A stretch of 64,000 nucleotides of DNA from Camillea tinctor (GCA_022578605.1 MU394079.1:62001-126000); one strand, 5' to 3'. Positions 33,501-44,619 are shown, counted from the stretch's first letter. A program made the numbers and translations. The notes: generated by a model from the sequence alone, not told the origin.

Positions 33501-34543
33501 TGCGGCGGCAAATGCAGACATAGTCATTGTATTCATCTCTTTAATATCCTCATAACGGGATGGCGGGTATTCAGTAGAGTCCGAGGATGATAGATCCCTG
33601 CTTCTGTCCATTCCTTGAGTGATCGGAGAGTCTGGTCGTTGTGGAGGCCCCCGAGTGACGACGAGTGTGCCAGAGAATGCGGCAACCAATACTAAAGAAT
33701 ATCAGTCATGCAATCACCATAGTCTCACTAGACAATACTCACCAACTAATATTGCCAATCCGATGACAGGAAGGGTGGTTCGAAAGAACAGGTCTAATGT
33801 TCCAATCCCGAGTAGCAGCGTCACACTTGTCTACCCATTGTTAGTCTATGAATATCGTGTTGAGGTCCGGAACTACTAACTCCCATCCATATTGCCAGCC
33901 CGATAACTATAAAGTTGACAGCTTTGCTTCTGTCAGTTACTTGTAGGTCATCCTGGCTAACCTTTGCCTGGCCAGACCCAAAGGAGCGAATTGCTAATAG
34001 AAGCAGTATGATAGCATCTAAAGCGATCACAGTGATGGAGACAGCCGGTACTTGAGATATGGGTACGCAAGTAGGGTTGAATTGGGTCCTTGTCAATGCT
34101 GCGAATGTAATCCCAAGAATGAGTCTGACCAACACCAGAATCTGTGGCAATATGCTGAACACGGACTTTTCGCCATTTTTTTGCAATGCCCATACAATGT
34201 ACTGTTCCACGAACACCCTCCCTAGTTGATCAAAGATGGATGAAAATACCACCGCTGTTTGACATATCGATGTCGCCGTAGGTTCAATGAGTACCGAAAG
34301 GAATTCCACGAATGACCAGCTTGTAGAAGAAATCAAAAATAAAATGAGGACCAGCCTCAGGCCGTCCCGGAAAATCGCCGAACCATTTCCTTTGATATAG
34401 ATAACCGAAGTTGCCGAAGCCGCGTTGAACAAAATACCACTAATCGGGAATGTCAGTGTGCTGGATGTAGGCTATGGCTGTTTGCATACGACTCACAAGG
34501 AAAAAGCCGCGATCAATGCCTGAGCGGCGCCGGAAACCGCCAT
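27513..34543 (-). CDS. large seven-helix membrane protein with long repeat-rich disordered tail
   Basis: Exons on the minus strand: 34543-34497, 34439-33881, 33830-33743 and 33691-27513; introns of 57, 50 and 51 bp join in phase to give 2290 residues. Residues 1 to about 240 contain seven hydrophobic segments (for example LRLVLILFLISSTSW, LVLVRLILGITFAAL, ITVIALDAIILLLLAI, TLPVIGLAILVVLVAA). The rest (over 2000 residues) is Ser/Pro/Thr-rich and probably unstructured. It carries about nineteen LW motifs between 27585 and 30925, four GLF..RRTS-type repeats (28640-29460), an acidic block (DEYDEEDGDNFEYY, near 30340) and four C-terminal repeats with W...ALQEAI..SYP (27930-28225). A topology of seven helices plus a huge tail suggests a receptor-like or scaffold protein. 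I do not recognise a characterised family; similar fungal proteins are usually named hypothetical. Confidence 0.85.
27930..28225 (-). repeat. four tandem W-x3-L-x-EA repeats in the large protein
   Basis: Protein-level repeats of about 27-30 residues: DWDGALKEALIASYP, DWDTALQEAIQASY, EWSVALQDAVAASYP and QWKAELEEAITKS. Each would form a short amphipathic helix. Confidence 0.85.
28640..29460 (-). repeat. four GLF/RRTS repeats (~75 residues each) in the large protein
   Basis: Copies read GLFNINSLRYDYRRTSKEPA, GLFSVGMSRDDFRRTSKDPV, GLFSLGTSREDFKRTSEAPA and a divergent RLFVPDPQRVDWRTTSAEPA. Each is followed by a methionine/lysine/arginine segment and an LW motif. Confidence 0.85.
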
Positions 34544-37500
34544 GGCGCTGTCGGTAACGAGAGGTGAGCGACCAGCGGCCAAAAAGAAAGTAAAAACCCA
34601 ATCAATGGGTGAGTCAAATTATTACTATTATCAAAAGAGGGAACAAATCATTTTGACACCGTTAAACAGATCACGACGCCATTGCGGCGACACCGTCGAT
34701 AAGCGGATCTGGTATTCAGTTGTGCTGAGAAGAGAAGAAAGAAACAAATCATCAAGAGAAGAAGATGGATGGAGCTTGCCATAGACTGAATGACAAGCAT
34801 CCAACAAGGACGAGGAGGGCTTCAGGTTGCATCTGGACATTTCCGTGAACCTGGGCTTTCTCGACAATGGGTAAGATCTGTGTGGCCTCAAACATAATCC
34901 TTGCGATGTCTGTTCGAGATTCTTCAACCACATCGGCTTGCCGAAGAACGCGGTGTGAAATCATTGGATAAAGGGGCAAGGCTGAAAGCCCCCAAGCCTA
35001 TGGTGGATGCATGAACCCACGTTGACCCTGTTTCGGTTGAGACACCTGAGGTTTCAACACGAGGCCAGAGCCAACTTAGGAGGATTCCGCCAAGTCAAGC
35101 TATTCCTCCCAGAGCAAGGTCAGCCGCCGGGGAGATCTGGCACGAGATACCTTAAGTTAGATCTTGTCGAGTTTTTCGTCTCGATAAGTGACAATTTACT
35201 AAAAAAAGCCAACACGAGTGGGTATTCTAAGAATGCGTACACAGTAAATGGAGAGAGAAACGGCGCCGATAATATTCAAATCTCGCCGAATGAGACAGCA
35301 AGCGGAGATGCGCCGACCCGCACCAGCGACAAGGCTAAGACTTGATTGTTGTTTCTCTGTTTCCTTTTCCCTCCTCTTTTTTCTCTCTCCCTTCTGTTTT
35401 AGTCGATCGGCACCAAGGTACGAAGTGCTTTGGTTTTCATGTAAAGATCCACGTACTGCAACAGCGCCGATATGATGCAGCCAAGGCGGGTTTACAGGAG
35501 CCGTGAGCATCTTTTTTCTTTAACAATTTCCGTCAGACAATAAATAGGCAAAAGACTGTCAGACGATTACAGTTACCATCTCAGCCGTTCATCTACCGTT
35601 CCTGTTACTATTGTGACTGATCGCCAACTTGTGGGGCATGCTGTAATGCAAGTGAAAATGTCAAGATGGCAGATTGAGTACCTTACATGATGAATTGAAT
35701 ATTTTGGAGGGACCGATGGAAGACAGATGGGATGAAATCCGACAGGGGGGGGAAGAAATGGGTTTCTGATCCAACTTCGCTTATTGGCGAAATGCAGACC
35801 CTCAGCTGAGGATTATTCCCGTTAAATACGTAGCGTCACGATTTACTCCGTAGTATAAAGGTTAAGAATTATAACTTATACTTTAACCGAATCAGAGTCT
35901 AAGCACGCATAGTGCATGAACATACTAAAACAAGGATATTAGTGTAGCGGGGGATTATAAGGGGATAGGGGGGATGGGGAAGAGGAGAGAGGGGAAGATG
36001 GAAAGGTTCCTATTGACTCAATTCATTTCTATTGGCTTCAGCGTTATTGACTTATTCTCTAATATCGAAGGCTCATGATTGGAACACCTTAAGAGCTAGT
36101 GATAGTCAATGAGAACCCCATTGCATCCCCCTAGAGGCAGGCAGCGCCTATTGCTTTATTCCATTGGTTGCGTGACACCGTTTCGAAAAGCTCCAACCTT
36201 TATGTGCCCCGTGAGGTGCACCACACCTATGTCTACTTCATACTTGTATAACCTAACCTATTCGTATGGTAAGGCTACACCAATAGTTTGTTTATCACGC
36301 TCTACGACGAGGCCATAGTATAGCGGACAGCTTCTCCTGTAGATGGTCATGCTAGACCAAGTTGATAAGCACCAGAATACTCAAGCAACCTACCTACCAA
36401 TATGAGTATCATAAGGAATCGGTGAGTAGGTGATAGATTACATACGTAGTCCTACCGCCTAGCACTCCTTGATCACCACCGACATTCGTTCACGATGTGT
36501 GATCTCGAGATTGCTACCACCACCGCTTACAGCTCGGCCGGCTCCGATACAGTCTTGAAGATAATTGAATAGATAATGGATGAGCTTCTACCAAGTGCTA
36601 AGCAGTTAAGCCACCAACACTGCTTAGTGAGAGCAGAAAAGGAAAAGGGGAGGAGGGGGCTGGAAACCCAACAGCCACTCGTGTAGTCTCTAGGATAATG
36701 AATTCTGGAGATACATAGGAACGTGGCTTTACACCAGATATACGCCGTGCCAGCTCGGTGGCAATAAGCCATTCTGATCCAATCGGCACTCCCTTCCAGA
36801 AGCTGACCTTGGGGCTGTCTGAGCACATGGTTTATTATCCTATTGTATACTACACTTTATTCGGAAGGCGGAGCTGCTTCGGAGCTGGGACTAGGAAACC
36901 AATCGTAAAAAAAGCCGACAAGGCGCCGTCTTCATCCTTCGGTACCTAATCACTGGTAACCATTAAGATCGTTGGTCCTATCCATAAACCAGGATAGCTG
37001 CCTATGAAGATGAACCCCAGTTGTAAGCTTGAACTATACTATTTGATTCATGTCACTTGCCAGCCTAATAGTCTGACCATTCACCTCGAACATGCGTCGC
37101 GAACCAAGCCTCTAAGCTACCTGCAGGCTCTTGTCAGTCTCTTCTGATGGATGTCCATGCTTGTTGGATTACGTATTACGACCCCTCTAGTGACTCCGAA
37201 AGAGACTACAAGAAGAGGAGGAGAGTAGGAGAGGTTAATAATAATAGTTACAAATAAAGATCGAGAAGAAAACGAGGTTCTGGTAACACCAAATACGAAT
37301 CTGTGATAACATAGGTAGTAGGTAGCTACAACATGATAGTTTTCGTGGTATGCACAATGATATCAATTAACGAGGATTAGGCCTATAGTTCCGTATACAA
37401 AAGATCACAGTTTAGAAAGACCAAGGGGATGCAAATGGTATAGGTTAGTACGATGGGGGGAAAAGACATTTTCAGTTCAATAAAACAGCCACCACTTTTT

Positions 37501-38572
37501 TATTGACTGGGGAGGAGCCGATGAGACCCTGAGGGAGGAATCTGAATGGAAGACATGTATGTATCTTTAGCGGACACTTGTATGCAAGTAATCAATCATC
37601 TTCGGCACTCCCTACTTTCTTTCTCTACCTAAAGCGTGTTGTTAATGATCGTAGCTTTTTTAAGGTAGATAATAGATATCTTCTAACCCTTCCTAGGCAG
37701 TCAATTTCAAGTCACCGGAATATATCTCTCCCCTCAAATAAAACGAGCTACGTAAAGAAATTCAATATTATAAATATTAGTAACAAGACAAAAGTCACTA
37801 AATTGATATTAAGCAGAAAATTTGACCAGCCTATTCATGGTAGGAGCATGTATACTAATGCTTGCGGTGTCATGTCTCAAGAGGTGAAAATCTGTGGGCT
37901 GTTTTCCAACTCCCACCGAAGAGAGGTCAGACAGACATCAAAATGCAGAGGTAAGCACTGCGCCTTTCTGTAAGGAATAAACATAAGAGTTCAGTCATAG
38001 AATAATGGACTTTGTAGCCGTCACTACCTGCTAGCTGCTTTCCCTCCTCGCCTTATTCGAGGTTCTCTTCGTTACCGAACCTAGTCCTTTCTTATTGTCC
38101 TTCCAGAAATTCCATTCAAAATACATGCCCGTAAAGGCTGTGCTAGACAAATACAGGATATCTTATGCTGATTATGGAGTGTTTCATGTTAATAGGGCGA
38201 CTGAGCATCGATAAGCATGGCTTTGGCCTGATCGTTGCCTTATAATTTAGGACTGAGTGTAGCAATGTTTGGTATTTCCACAAAAGACCGAGGTTCTTTT
38301 GTCCATCCTACAGGTTAGATCGAATACATCGTCCATTTCTTTGGTACCTTAGTATAGAAAGCTCTTACCCTTCTCCCTTGAATATCTACTGTTGCCACCC
38401 CCCTTCCCCCCTGGCCCAAAGTTTTCTAAAAGCGCTTCTTCGAAAACCACCCATTCTTTTCTTCTTAATCACGTTGACATAACCCACTAGCCGTTTAAGA
38501 GCTTGTCCTATGCTTATTAGAGAGGTGTTAGAGGATCACATGCTACTTGAGTCTTGATACACACACGAACTA
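34544..38572. other. 4-kb gene-poor region
   Basis: No supported gene. Short frames at 34631-34979, 35007-35345, 36527-36828 and 37578-37973 lack motifs and splice support. CT-rich DNA occurs near 35355-35400, a GGGG-rich block at 35950-36000, and TAGGTA motifs near 36390 and 37315. The upstream region of the large membrane protein gene lies at the left end. Confidence 0.55.
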
Positions 38573-38623
<51 letters not shown>

Positions 38624-38663
38624 CGCGGGGGGGGGGGGGGGGCGGGGGGAGAGGGGCGGGGGC
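38573..38663. repeat. poly-G tract bordering an assembly gap
   Basis: About 90 bases of G interrupted by only a few C and A. It runs directly into ten Ns. Such a tract is improbable in this genome and looks like a sequencing artefact or unresolved homopolymer. Confidence 0.9.
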
Positions 38664-38673
38664 NNNNNNNNNN
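38664..38673. other. assembly gap (10 N)
   Basis: Ten unknown bases. The true gap size is unknown; round-number N runs are often placeholders. Confidence 0.99.
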
Positions 38674-38769
38674 TAACCAACTTGCCGTTTAATTTGTTTT
38701 CCTTTGATTTTTTGTGTGGTTTTTGTGGACCACATGCAACTTGTTTCTTTATACACACACGAAATTGGA

Positions 38770-38791
38770 CCCCCCCCCCCCCCCCCCCCCC
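38770..38791. repeat. poly-C tract (22 C)
   Basis: Lies 97 bases after the gap. The 40 bases before it (38730-38769) are an imperfect direct copy of the 40 before the poly-G tract (both contain CACATGC-ACTTG and ATACACACACGAA). Confidence 0.9.
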
Positions 38792-38851
38792 AAACAAATC
38801 CATTGCGAGAAACAACATTGTTTAGGGAAAAAGGTTGACTAGTGTGGTTAA

Positions 38852-39685
38852 ATGTGCCGACGGCGTACAAAGCGAAATATTTCTTTACGTTTGGGACGAC
38901 AGCACTCACTATGCTTGTCACAACCTAGCCCATTGAGACCAACTACTAGATTGGTTCCACCCGATCAACCTAATGGTTCAGCAACTAGCTTTTCAAGAGG
39001 CCCCCAAGCCATCCCTGGAATGATTCCTGATAACTTTGTCTCGCATAAAGGTTTTCTTGGGGACCTGTCGCTCAATAAAGATCATAAAATGACCAATGGC
39101 GACGAAATCAGTCGGGAGCTTAGAAACGACAGACCTCAACGGACAAACTTAGATAACTACTTCGACCCAGGTATTCCTACCTCATCATCATTCGTATTAG
39201 GCCAAGGAAGCCACAACGCGACAAGCCATACCCTGGGCCCAAGACATAATCGGACACTCAGCGACTTCCACCAGCTAATGGGCAATACAACCGGTGTGAA
39301 TGGCTACTCGAATGAGAGAGGTCTCGACGCTCGCCACAATGTTCCCCAAAATGTTCATGTTTCTCCTAGAAAGGAGAAAATGACTGACACAACCTGGACG
39401 GATAGTTCCTTAGCCGCCTTCTTCGAACTATCTCAGCATGACAGCATCGACGTGGCTATTAGAGCAAAAGACAGGTCACCGTTCACAATAACAGCAAAAA
39501 TAGACAAGGGATTTCAACACATATATTGCACAGGCAATAAGGGTCGAGAGTTAACTTCACTCACGGGAATCAAGCCTCGAAGCATCCCAGAGGCTAAACA
39601 AAAGCCTCATCTGACTCCTTTTGGGGAAATGACGCCCAAGGAGTACATCCAAGCACACATAGGAGTTACATCGATTCGTCAGTAA
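38852..39685 (+). CDS. orphan hypothetical protein, possibly 5'-incomplete
   Basis: Uninterrupted frame of 277 residues; family not recognised. Composition is polar, rich in Ser, Asn, Thr and Arg, without membrane segments. A central part (TWTDSSLAAFFELSQHDSID) and the end (LTPFGEMTPKEYIQAHIGVT) look more ordered. The frame starts only 60 bases after a poly-C tract and close to an assembly gap, so an upstream exon may be missing or the start may be wrong. The next gene, on the same strand 219 bp later, also looks like a disordered regulatory-type protein. I tested joining the two by an intron from the GTAATT at the stop, and the phase did not match. Confidence 0.45.
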   Translation: MCRRRTKRNISLRLGRQHSLCLSQPSPLRPTTRLVPPDQPNGSATSFSRGPQAIPGMIPDNFVSHKGFLGDLSLNKDHKMTNGDEISRELRNDRPQRTNLDNYFDPGIPTSSSFVLGQGSHNATSHTLGPRHNRTLSDFHQLMGNTTGVNGYSNERGLDARHNVPQNVHVSPRKEKMTDTTWTDSSLAAFFELSQHDSIDVAIRAKDRSPFTITAKIDKGFQHIYCTGNKGRELTSLTGIKPRSIPEAKQKPHLTPFGEMTPKEYIQAHIGVTSIRQ

Positions 39686-39713
39686 TTATACGATCCTATT
39701 TTAGCTACCCTGA

Positions 39714-39733
39714 TCTCTCTCTCTCTCTCTCTC
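39714..39733. repeat. (CT)n microsatellite
   Basis: Uninterrupted CT run just after the stop of the preceding gene. Confidence 0.95.
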
Positions 39734-39904
39734 GATATCATACCATTTCATATATTATTCACATCTATTTTTCTATTTCGAAAGTCAAAATAGTATAGCC
39801 CAATTTAGCGTTTCCCTGCATCCGTCTTTGCCCGGACATTAAGCGGCCAAGCCTTTTTTTCTCAACCCGAAACGAATGCTAACTCTCCTTATTGGTGTAT
39901 AGAC

Positions 39905-40741
39905 ATGCCCCAAATACTTATAAATATCCTTGTCGTTGAATGCGATAATGGAGGGCACAATGAGGTAGTACTTGGTAGTCAGTTCTTTGAAAGAGCATAC
40001 CTAAATACCTCAACCGACACTGAAGTCTCTCAAAGTCCAAGGGTTATGGATTTCTCTTCCAGACTAGAACCTGTTTTAGGCAACGACTCGCTGCGATATC
40101 CATATGCCAACCCGTATAGTAAGCCGAAACTCGTTTTCCTTTATCATCATTGACGGCACTGAACTATGATCATAGAAGCCCCTTTTGTGCCACGAGTGGA
40201 TATAAGTACTGCCGCACCACAATCCTATCACAATTCAGACATTTTATCTCCAGACCCCTCACTCCTCTTACCAAGTGCGCCGAGTTATGCAATGTATCCA
40301 TCTCTGTCTGGTACACAAACACCGATGACTATAGAGTCGTCGAGCGATTTCTCAGCCCCGGGGTGGTCATCGGAAACTAGCCTGATGGGGGATCCAGCTT
40401 TTGAGGAGCTAACATGGCAGTCTGAACGGGGGGGGAGCGTACCTTCTTCGGTGCCCATACAACCCATCGACACCAACCACATACCCGCTCAGTCGAATGT
40501 CTTTCGGGATAACTTCCCCGGTACGCAATACACTCGCAATATTCAGGCTGAACACATGTCCCCGAAATGGCCATCTCCGAACATTATACATCATTGTCCC
40601 CATCCAGAATACGCGATTAGACGCGATTTCGGAGTGGGACAAGCTTCTAGGCCAGAGCCCCTGAAGGACGATCAAGTATATAACAACGTAACATATGGGC
40701 CCTGGCCTAACATCGACGCAAAAGGGGGCGATTGTCTCTAG
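39905..40741 (+). CDS. orphan two-exon hypothetical protein, low-complexity
   Basis: Exons 39905-40118 and 40176-40741 give 259 residues. The 57-bp intron has a GTAAGC donor and an ATCATAG acceptor, and the split codon restores one frame across two otherwise separate frames, which is the main evidence that the gene is real. The first 70 residues include VECDNGGHNEVVLGSQFFER. The rest is rich in Ser, Pro, Asn and Tyr (SPDPSLLLPSAPSYAMYPSL, PAFEELTWQSERGGS, NNVTYGPWPNID), like activation regions of fungal transcription factors. No DNA-binding domain is visible. The true 5' end may lie further upstream. Confidence 0.45.
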
Positions 40742-40750
40742 GGTTAGAAG

Positions 40751-41008
40751 ATGAAAGGAGACAGTTCTAATACGTTTATCAAACATACCCCAAGCTCAAA
40801 AAAGGCCACGGAGGCTAGTCAGACATCGGGATACATGACCACAGTGCTATTAGATTCCCAATATGTTACAATTTCCTTTTCGTTCAAAACCAGAGAACTC
40901 GACCACGATCCGTTTGAGAGTGGATGGAGAAAGCTAAGACATGGTATAACAACTGATTGTCTATGGGCATGGCTTGTATTTCTATTTGTTATTTTAGTTG
41001 TTACATAG
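40751..41008 (+). CDS. possible small tail-anchored hypothetical protein
   Basis: Frame of 85 residues starting 10 bases after the previous stop. The only feature is a hydrophobic C-terminal segment (LWAWLVFLFVILVV), as in tail-anchored membrane proteins. No homology recognised; it may be a chance frame or a remnant exon of the preceding gene. Confidence 0.2.
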   Translation: MKGDSSNTFIKHTPSSKKATEASQTSGYMTTVLLDSQYVTISFSFKTRELDHDPFESGWRKLRHGITTDCLWAWLVFLFVILVVT

Positions 41009-42945
41009 AAGGGAGGCGATCTGTTTAAGATACCTTACAATATCAACCGTACAGCATGTCACACTTAGGGACAACCACTTTCAATCATCAATAAGCCCCC
41101 ATGTCTCTCGCAGATGCTAGCTTCCACACACATAGCTTAGCATGCAATGTTTATTAAATAATGTCAAAATCTACCCAGGTAGATAAAAGCCATCATAGCC
41201 ATTACAGATCTACACAAATCTAAACACTCTAACCCCCAAACGACAAGCTAATAAATGCAAATTGTTGTAAATAGGGGGTAAATAGGTGTATAAAGTGGCT
41301 TGTCCAGTGGTTGATACATATATGTGGCTGAACGATTGTGACGACCGTCAGATAGATTAGGTCAACTATACTCTGTAAGGGAGATCAGTAAGCAAGGCAA
41401 CCGCCCCTTTGCGAGAATATATTAGAAGGATTCCCTGAACCAAGAAGGACATACCCAGGGTTTGTTTGTAACTTATAAATAATGGCAACTACACGAGAAT
41501 GGGAGTGCGATATTGAAAAGTTAGACCAGTTTCTAACAAGCACAGGCCTTGGAAATAAAAGGGGAAGTATAACTAGGATATTGAGGACAATAAGGGTTAG
41601 TTAAAGAATATATCAAGGAGATGCTCATTTCATAAGATGCTATCATGGGAACCTTCTAAGTGCTTAGGTAATCAATATATTGTTGTGCGGGGGATTAGGA
41701 CTACAACTACCTCTTATACCGTTACTCATACATCGTACACTCTATATGCGCCCTTACAGGGTACATACTATCTTACACTCTGTAATATATCACACCACTC
41801 CTGATAGATGACTTATGGTTGAGAACATGCGCAGGAAAGTATCAAACATATGTTTCATCCATCTCTCTATTTTAATACCTAAGTACATTACACATATATA
41901 AATGTGTACCTAGCCAAAGTTGATCTAAAAGAAAATATTGACCAAGTACAGATACAAGTTAGTATGGCGGAGTGCCAAAAACCTGTTTTTAGGTAGCACT
42001 TGGGTGTAGTAGTTGCGCCTTGTTTCGGCAAACAGACCATCCCTAGTGATCTCTAGAAGAGTTGTTTTACATGAGGCTGACATGTTTGAGTGAATATATT
42101 CAAGAAGATAAAATTCAAACTTTGTAGACTGGGGAATCTGAATGTCTAGTGTAAAGGATGGTAGCGTGACTCTTTCCCCCCTTTCTGGGAGGGGGGGTCG
42201 TAGTGTTCTCTGCTCAGGCCTCAAGATGAATTTCCTTTGGTTTTGAAACATGGTCCAACGAATCGAGTAATATTTGGAAGTCAAATTCTGGAACCAAAAA
42301 TGCATGATTTATTTATGTTTGATTAGTATTTGAGCTTATTTTGGGCGTTTATTTAAGACCACGAGATCCAGAGCCGGCGGTTTTATGGTCTCCCTTACTG
42401 CGGCTTATTATTCGGAAGTTGTAATCATAGAAGCCGTCTTCCCTTAACTCACTTTTGTCAACCTGTTTTATATTGCGTTAATATGGAATTTTAAGAGTAT
42501 TTTTCGTTGTTCAGGGAGTGCCAAACGGAATCCTACGTCTGATGTGAGGGAGGATCAGCTAATAATACCAAGGGTAAAGAGAACGCCTTACGTGGATGCC
42601 AGTGCGTGTATTATAAGCCGAAGATTCGTGGTTCAGAACAAACAAGTGCTAAGGCCATAGAGAGGTTAGAATGTAAGACTACTCGGTATTTTTTGTAGCG
42701 TTACTAAGAAACAAAAAAGATATAAATAAGATCTTGGGGATAGCCCCTTTTTGATATAAGACGATATCGTACTCATCACACCTACTCCAAGTTTTATTCG
42801 ATCCTACAGTTTATATGATTATACTTAGTTCATTACACTCCTATCTTTCTTCTTTTACCCTACATACGTCGGGTCGCGCTAGTTGCCTGTGCCAGCTTTA
42901 TTATACTTAGTCTAAGTGTCGAGGCTACATCAACCTCTCACTATC
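41009..42945. other. intergenic, AT-rich
   Basis: No supported gene. A minus-strand frame at 41925-42305 (126 residues) has no recognised motif. Stop-rich AT sequence elsewhere, with a TACCCAGGTAGATA motif near 41173. Confidence 0.55.
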
Positions 42946-43542
42946 ATGGCTTCTCAAACTTCAGTCTCGGGCGCAACGCAAGATGATCCAAACGTGTCTT
43001 ATGGTGAAGGTACAAAACAGTACTGGAATCATGAGCGCCATCTCTGGCAATATGTGGACCCTAATGGAAATTGGGTTGATGAGGAGCGAGAATGTGTTGA
43101 AAATCGTCAACAGTATATGAATCTCAACACTAGCACTGGACTATGGGAAATGCAGACCCCACCGGATAGTACAGCTACGTCTCAAACCGCGGACACTACA
43201 GCTACATATGAAACCCAGGCCTCGGACGCAACACAAAGTAATCCAAGATGGGAATGGGATCCGGAGGAAGAGCTACACAAATATTACGACTCCAACACCA
43301 ACGACTGGGTATGGGAGGAAGCTCCTCCAAACAAGCAGCGGGATAAAGAGAGCCAACGCTGGCAATATTGGAACCCCAATATCAGAGAATGGGAATGGAC
43401 ACGACGGGATATTGATCGTCACTTCGTAAGGTGGAAATATGTGGACCCCAATACCGGAATTTGGGAATGGGAGCCAACAAGATGGTCTCAAGAGTTTGAC
43501 CGTCTTGAAACTTTTAACACTAGCACCGAAAAATGGGAATGA
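42946..43542 (+). CDS. Trp/Tyr-rich tandem-repeat protein, uncharacterised
   Basis: Single exon of 198 residues; the ATG at 42946 (ATCATGG) is preferred over one at 42916. About six imperfect copies of an aromatic unit run through the protein: KQYWNHERHLWQYVDPNGNW, YMNLNTSTGLWEMQ, RWEWDPEEELHKYYDSNTND, RWQYWNPNIREWEW, RWKYVDPNTGIWEWEPTRW and FDRLETFNTSTEKWE. The consensus is roughly W-x-Y-x(D/N)P-N-(T/I)-x-x-W-x-W-E. It recalls the OCRE octamer repeat of splicing factors (Y-Y-D-P-x-T-G), but Trp largely replaces Tyr. Two copies are separated by an Ala/Thr/Ser spacer (SQTADTTATYETQASDATQS). No signal peptide or membrane segment. The DNA after the stop still resembles the repeat, so the gene may be shortened. 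Confidence 0.6.
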   Translation: MASQTSVSGATQDDPNVSYGEGTKQYWNHERHLWQYVDPNGNWVDEERECVENRQQYMNLNTSTGLWEMQTPPDSTATSQTADTTATYETQASDATQSNPRWEWDPEEELHKYYDSNTNDWVWEEAPPNKQRDKESQRWQYWNPNIREWEWTRRDIDRHFVRWKYVDPNTGIWEWEPTRWSQEFDRLETFNTSTEKWE

Positions 43543-43660
43543 GAAGCATCACCGAGCAGAACAGCTACATCTTCAGCTATAGCTTCGGACATAATGCAAG
43601 CTCTCTAGAACAGGTTTATGCTAAAGAGACCAAACAATGGGTATAGCAGTCGTAGTGATG
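43543..43660 (+). pseudogene. decayed continuation of the Trp-rich repeat gene
   Basis: In frame after the TGA the sequence reads RTATSSAIASDIMQAL before a TAG, resembling the internal spacer TATSQTADTTATYETQASDA. In another frame the next bases read VYAKETKQWV, resembling SYGEGTKQYW near the protein start. This fits a former further repeat unit broken by stops and a frameshift. Confidence 0.4.
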
Positions 43661-44619
43661 GGTTATGAGGGTCGACAAGGTAGGATTTAACATGTGCTTC
43701 CATCAAAGCCTGTTTTTTCTTGGCTCGGACTAATATGGATGTCGTGGATACAACGAGCTTATGTTTATCAAGTGGTGCTCACCAACTATTATCAATATTT
43801 CGATCACAAGGAACCTTATGGTTTTGTATGAGATTTGTTAATAAAGCCATACCATTTTCCTTTATTGTCTGTATTGTGTTTCTACTATGTGCCTGCTAGT
43901 TCAGATACCGAGCTCTAAGGAGCATAAACACGATGAATTTATTCTCAGTCTATGGCAAAGTTAATGTATAGCGTGATGAAGATGAGATGAAAAGTTAACT
44001 ACTCGTCGGTCCGTGCCGTGCCTTACTAAGACCAACTGTTGGAGCTTAGTTACGTATCACGGTTTGAGGCTGTTCGCCTGCATAGGAGAAAAATAGTAAA
44101 TATATTAAAGTTGCACAGAAGGGAGAGGGTTTTCTTAGTCCACGCCCGTGAACGCTGAGCTTATTTCAATCTGCATGAACAGGCCTTCTGTGGAAAGAGT
44201 CGGAAATAGTTACAATGAATAAATAAAACACATGATGGATTTTCTGCTGACTCGTGCAGCTTCAGCCACGTTTTGTCTTTCTTTCCCTTTCTCCCTTTGC
44301 CCCTTTTCTCCAATAATCTCTACTTTATTACATTCTGGTCTGTGGTGAGCTTCTCTCTTTTTAAATTATAATAGAATATCTGCTAATAGCTGAAAGTCAT
44401 ATTCTATTTTGTTATGGCTACCTTCCAAGGTTAGTAGGATGAATGATGTCTTGACAACAATAAGGTACATTCGTGTTTACAAGTCTCCCAGCCTCCTGTA
44501 AAATACTTCTTTGTAGAATATCTTGATTATAATACACAGTCAGTACATTTATTTTTGTCTTTTTTTTATATGAAATACTGATTCAAAAATGAACATTCAA
44601 AATACGTAGTCATCGCGCA
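43661..44619. other. intergenic 3' spacer
   Basis: Convergent region between the Trp-rich gene and the HET gene. AT-rich; no coding frame recognised. Confidence 0.6.

Noticed and set aside
35007..35345. 112-codon frame upstream of the large membrane protein
   Set aside because: No motif, irregular composition and overlapping frames on the other strand.
38517..38921. Proline- and glycine-rich frames across the poly-G tract and gap
   Set aside because: They translate a homopolymer and Ns, so they are artefacts of the gap.
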